A stretch of DNA of 64,000 nt from Mediterraneibacter gnavus ATCC 29149 (GTDB lineage: Bacteria > Bacillota > Clostridia > Lachnospirales > Lachnospiraceae), in assembly GCF_008121495.1 (NCBI RefSeq), contig NZ_CP043051.1:2623001-2687000 (forward strand), given 5' to 3'. Of this stretch, positions 63,868 to 64,000 are shown piece by piece (the stretch's first letter is position 1; each line of letters opens with the position of its first letter). A program made the position numbers and the translations under genes. The notes beneath the pieces are model-generated. The model had not been told where the DNA came from. It saw only the letters and a program-made list of their open reading frames with translations, and ran no database searches.

Positions 63868-64000
63868 ATGAGAAGGAAAAGTTTATGGAAAAACCTGATG
63901 CTTGCAACAGCACTGACAGTTGTATTGGGGACTGCACCAGTGACGGCGTTTGCAGCAGATGTAGATTCAACAGTGACAGAGGCAGAGCAGACAACACCGC
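63868..64000 (+). CDS. Start of a secreted protein (runs off the window)
   Basis: The last 133 bases are open and encode a clear Sec signal peptide: basic MRRKSLWKN, hydrophobic LMLATALTVVLGTAPVTAF and an AFAA-D cleavage site. An acidic, Thr-rich mature start follows (DVDSTVTEAEQTTP). It is probably a cell-surface or extracellular protein. No strong ribosome site precedes ATG 63868. The 3' part is outside the window. Confidence 0.75.
   Translation, partial: MRRKSLWKNLMLATALTVVLGTAPVTAFAADVDSTVTEAEQTTP

Overview
The window looks like the chromosome of a low-GC Gram-positive anaerobe of the class Clostridia, most likely the family Lachnospiraceae (Ruminococcus/Mediterraneibacter/Blautia/Dorea type). 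The evidence is purine-rich AGGAGG ribosome binding sites throughout, a CIRCE-controlled hrcA-grpE-dnaK-dnaJ operon, the rho-rpmE-DUF1385-prmC-prfA order, a DUF4364 protein, a CBS/DRTGG pyrophosphatase and a pectin/hexuronate locus. Assignment below family level is a guess. No rRNA, tRNA or CRISPR array was seen.

Region 1 (1-about 11,870) is the right part of an integrated element whose left end lies outside the window. It has two tandem large serine recombinases (192-3033) and, convergent to them, a five-gene operon: a third, structurally different serine recombinase, two small proteins that resemble that recombinase's C-terminal domain, and two ParB-like proteins. Two XRE regulators, a short hypothetical protein and an AT-rich two-gene cargo (Schlafen/AlbA_2-type protein plus an unknown Cys-containing protein) follow. 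The element ends in a cluster of short inverted repeats directly against a comEC gene that has lost its 5' part. The element has therefore integrated into comEC at the conserved GLH motif.

Region 2 (11,875-35,120) is an old housekeeping array: comEC 3' part, holA, lepA, hemW, hrcA, grpE, dnaK, dnaJ. Two blocks interrupt it. Between lepA and hemW sits a galacturonate/pectin locus (uxaB, uxaA, uxaC, a LacI regulator, GH28 pectinase). Its operators, TGTAAG-N2-CTTACA-like, lie in both divergent intergenic regions. The same locus holds at least three deletion or frameshift relics: a GPH transporter, an amino-acid ABC permease/binding-protein fusion, and a second GH28 joined to another gene. Between hemW and hrcA sits a two-component system with a small membrane protein and a membrane-anchored unknown.

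Region 3 (35,094-43,961) holds a 5'-truncated glycogen debranching enzyme abutting a Cys-rich surface/spore-coat-like gene, a MATE exporter, an HxlR regulator, a siderophore ABC transporter in the yclNOPQ order and an Mrp-type ATPase. Region 4 (43,972-56,302) holds an S1-domain protein, a family II pyrophosphatase, a flavin reductase-like protein, galK-galT with a divergent AraC regulator, a polysaccharide deacetylase, tcdA, rarA, DUF4364, a TIGR01212 radical SAM protein and malic enzyme. Region 5 (56,543-62,174) is rho, a formate/nitrite transporter, rpmE, DUF1385, prmC and prfA.

Region 6 (62,194-64,000) is accessory again: a truncated Rpn-type nuclease/transposase, an orphan gene tail, an XRE regulator, a candidate small transcript, an unlisted 55-residue ribbon-helix-helix protein and the start of a secreted protein that runs off the end.
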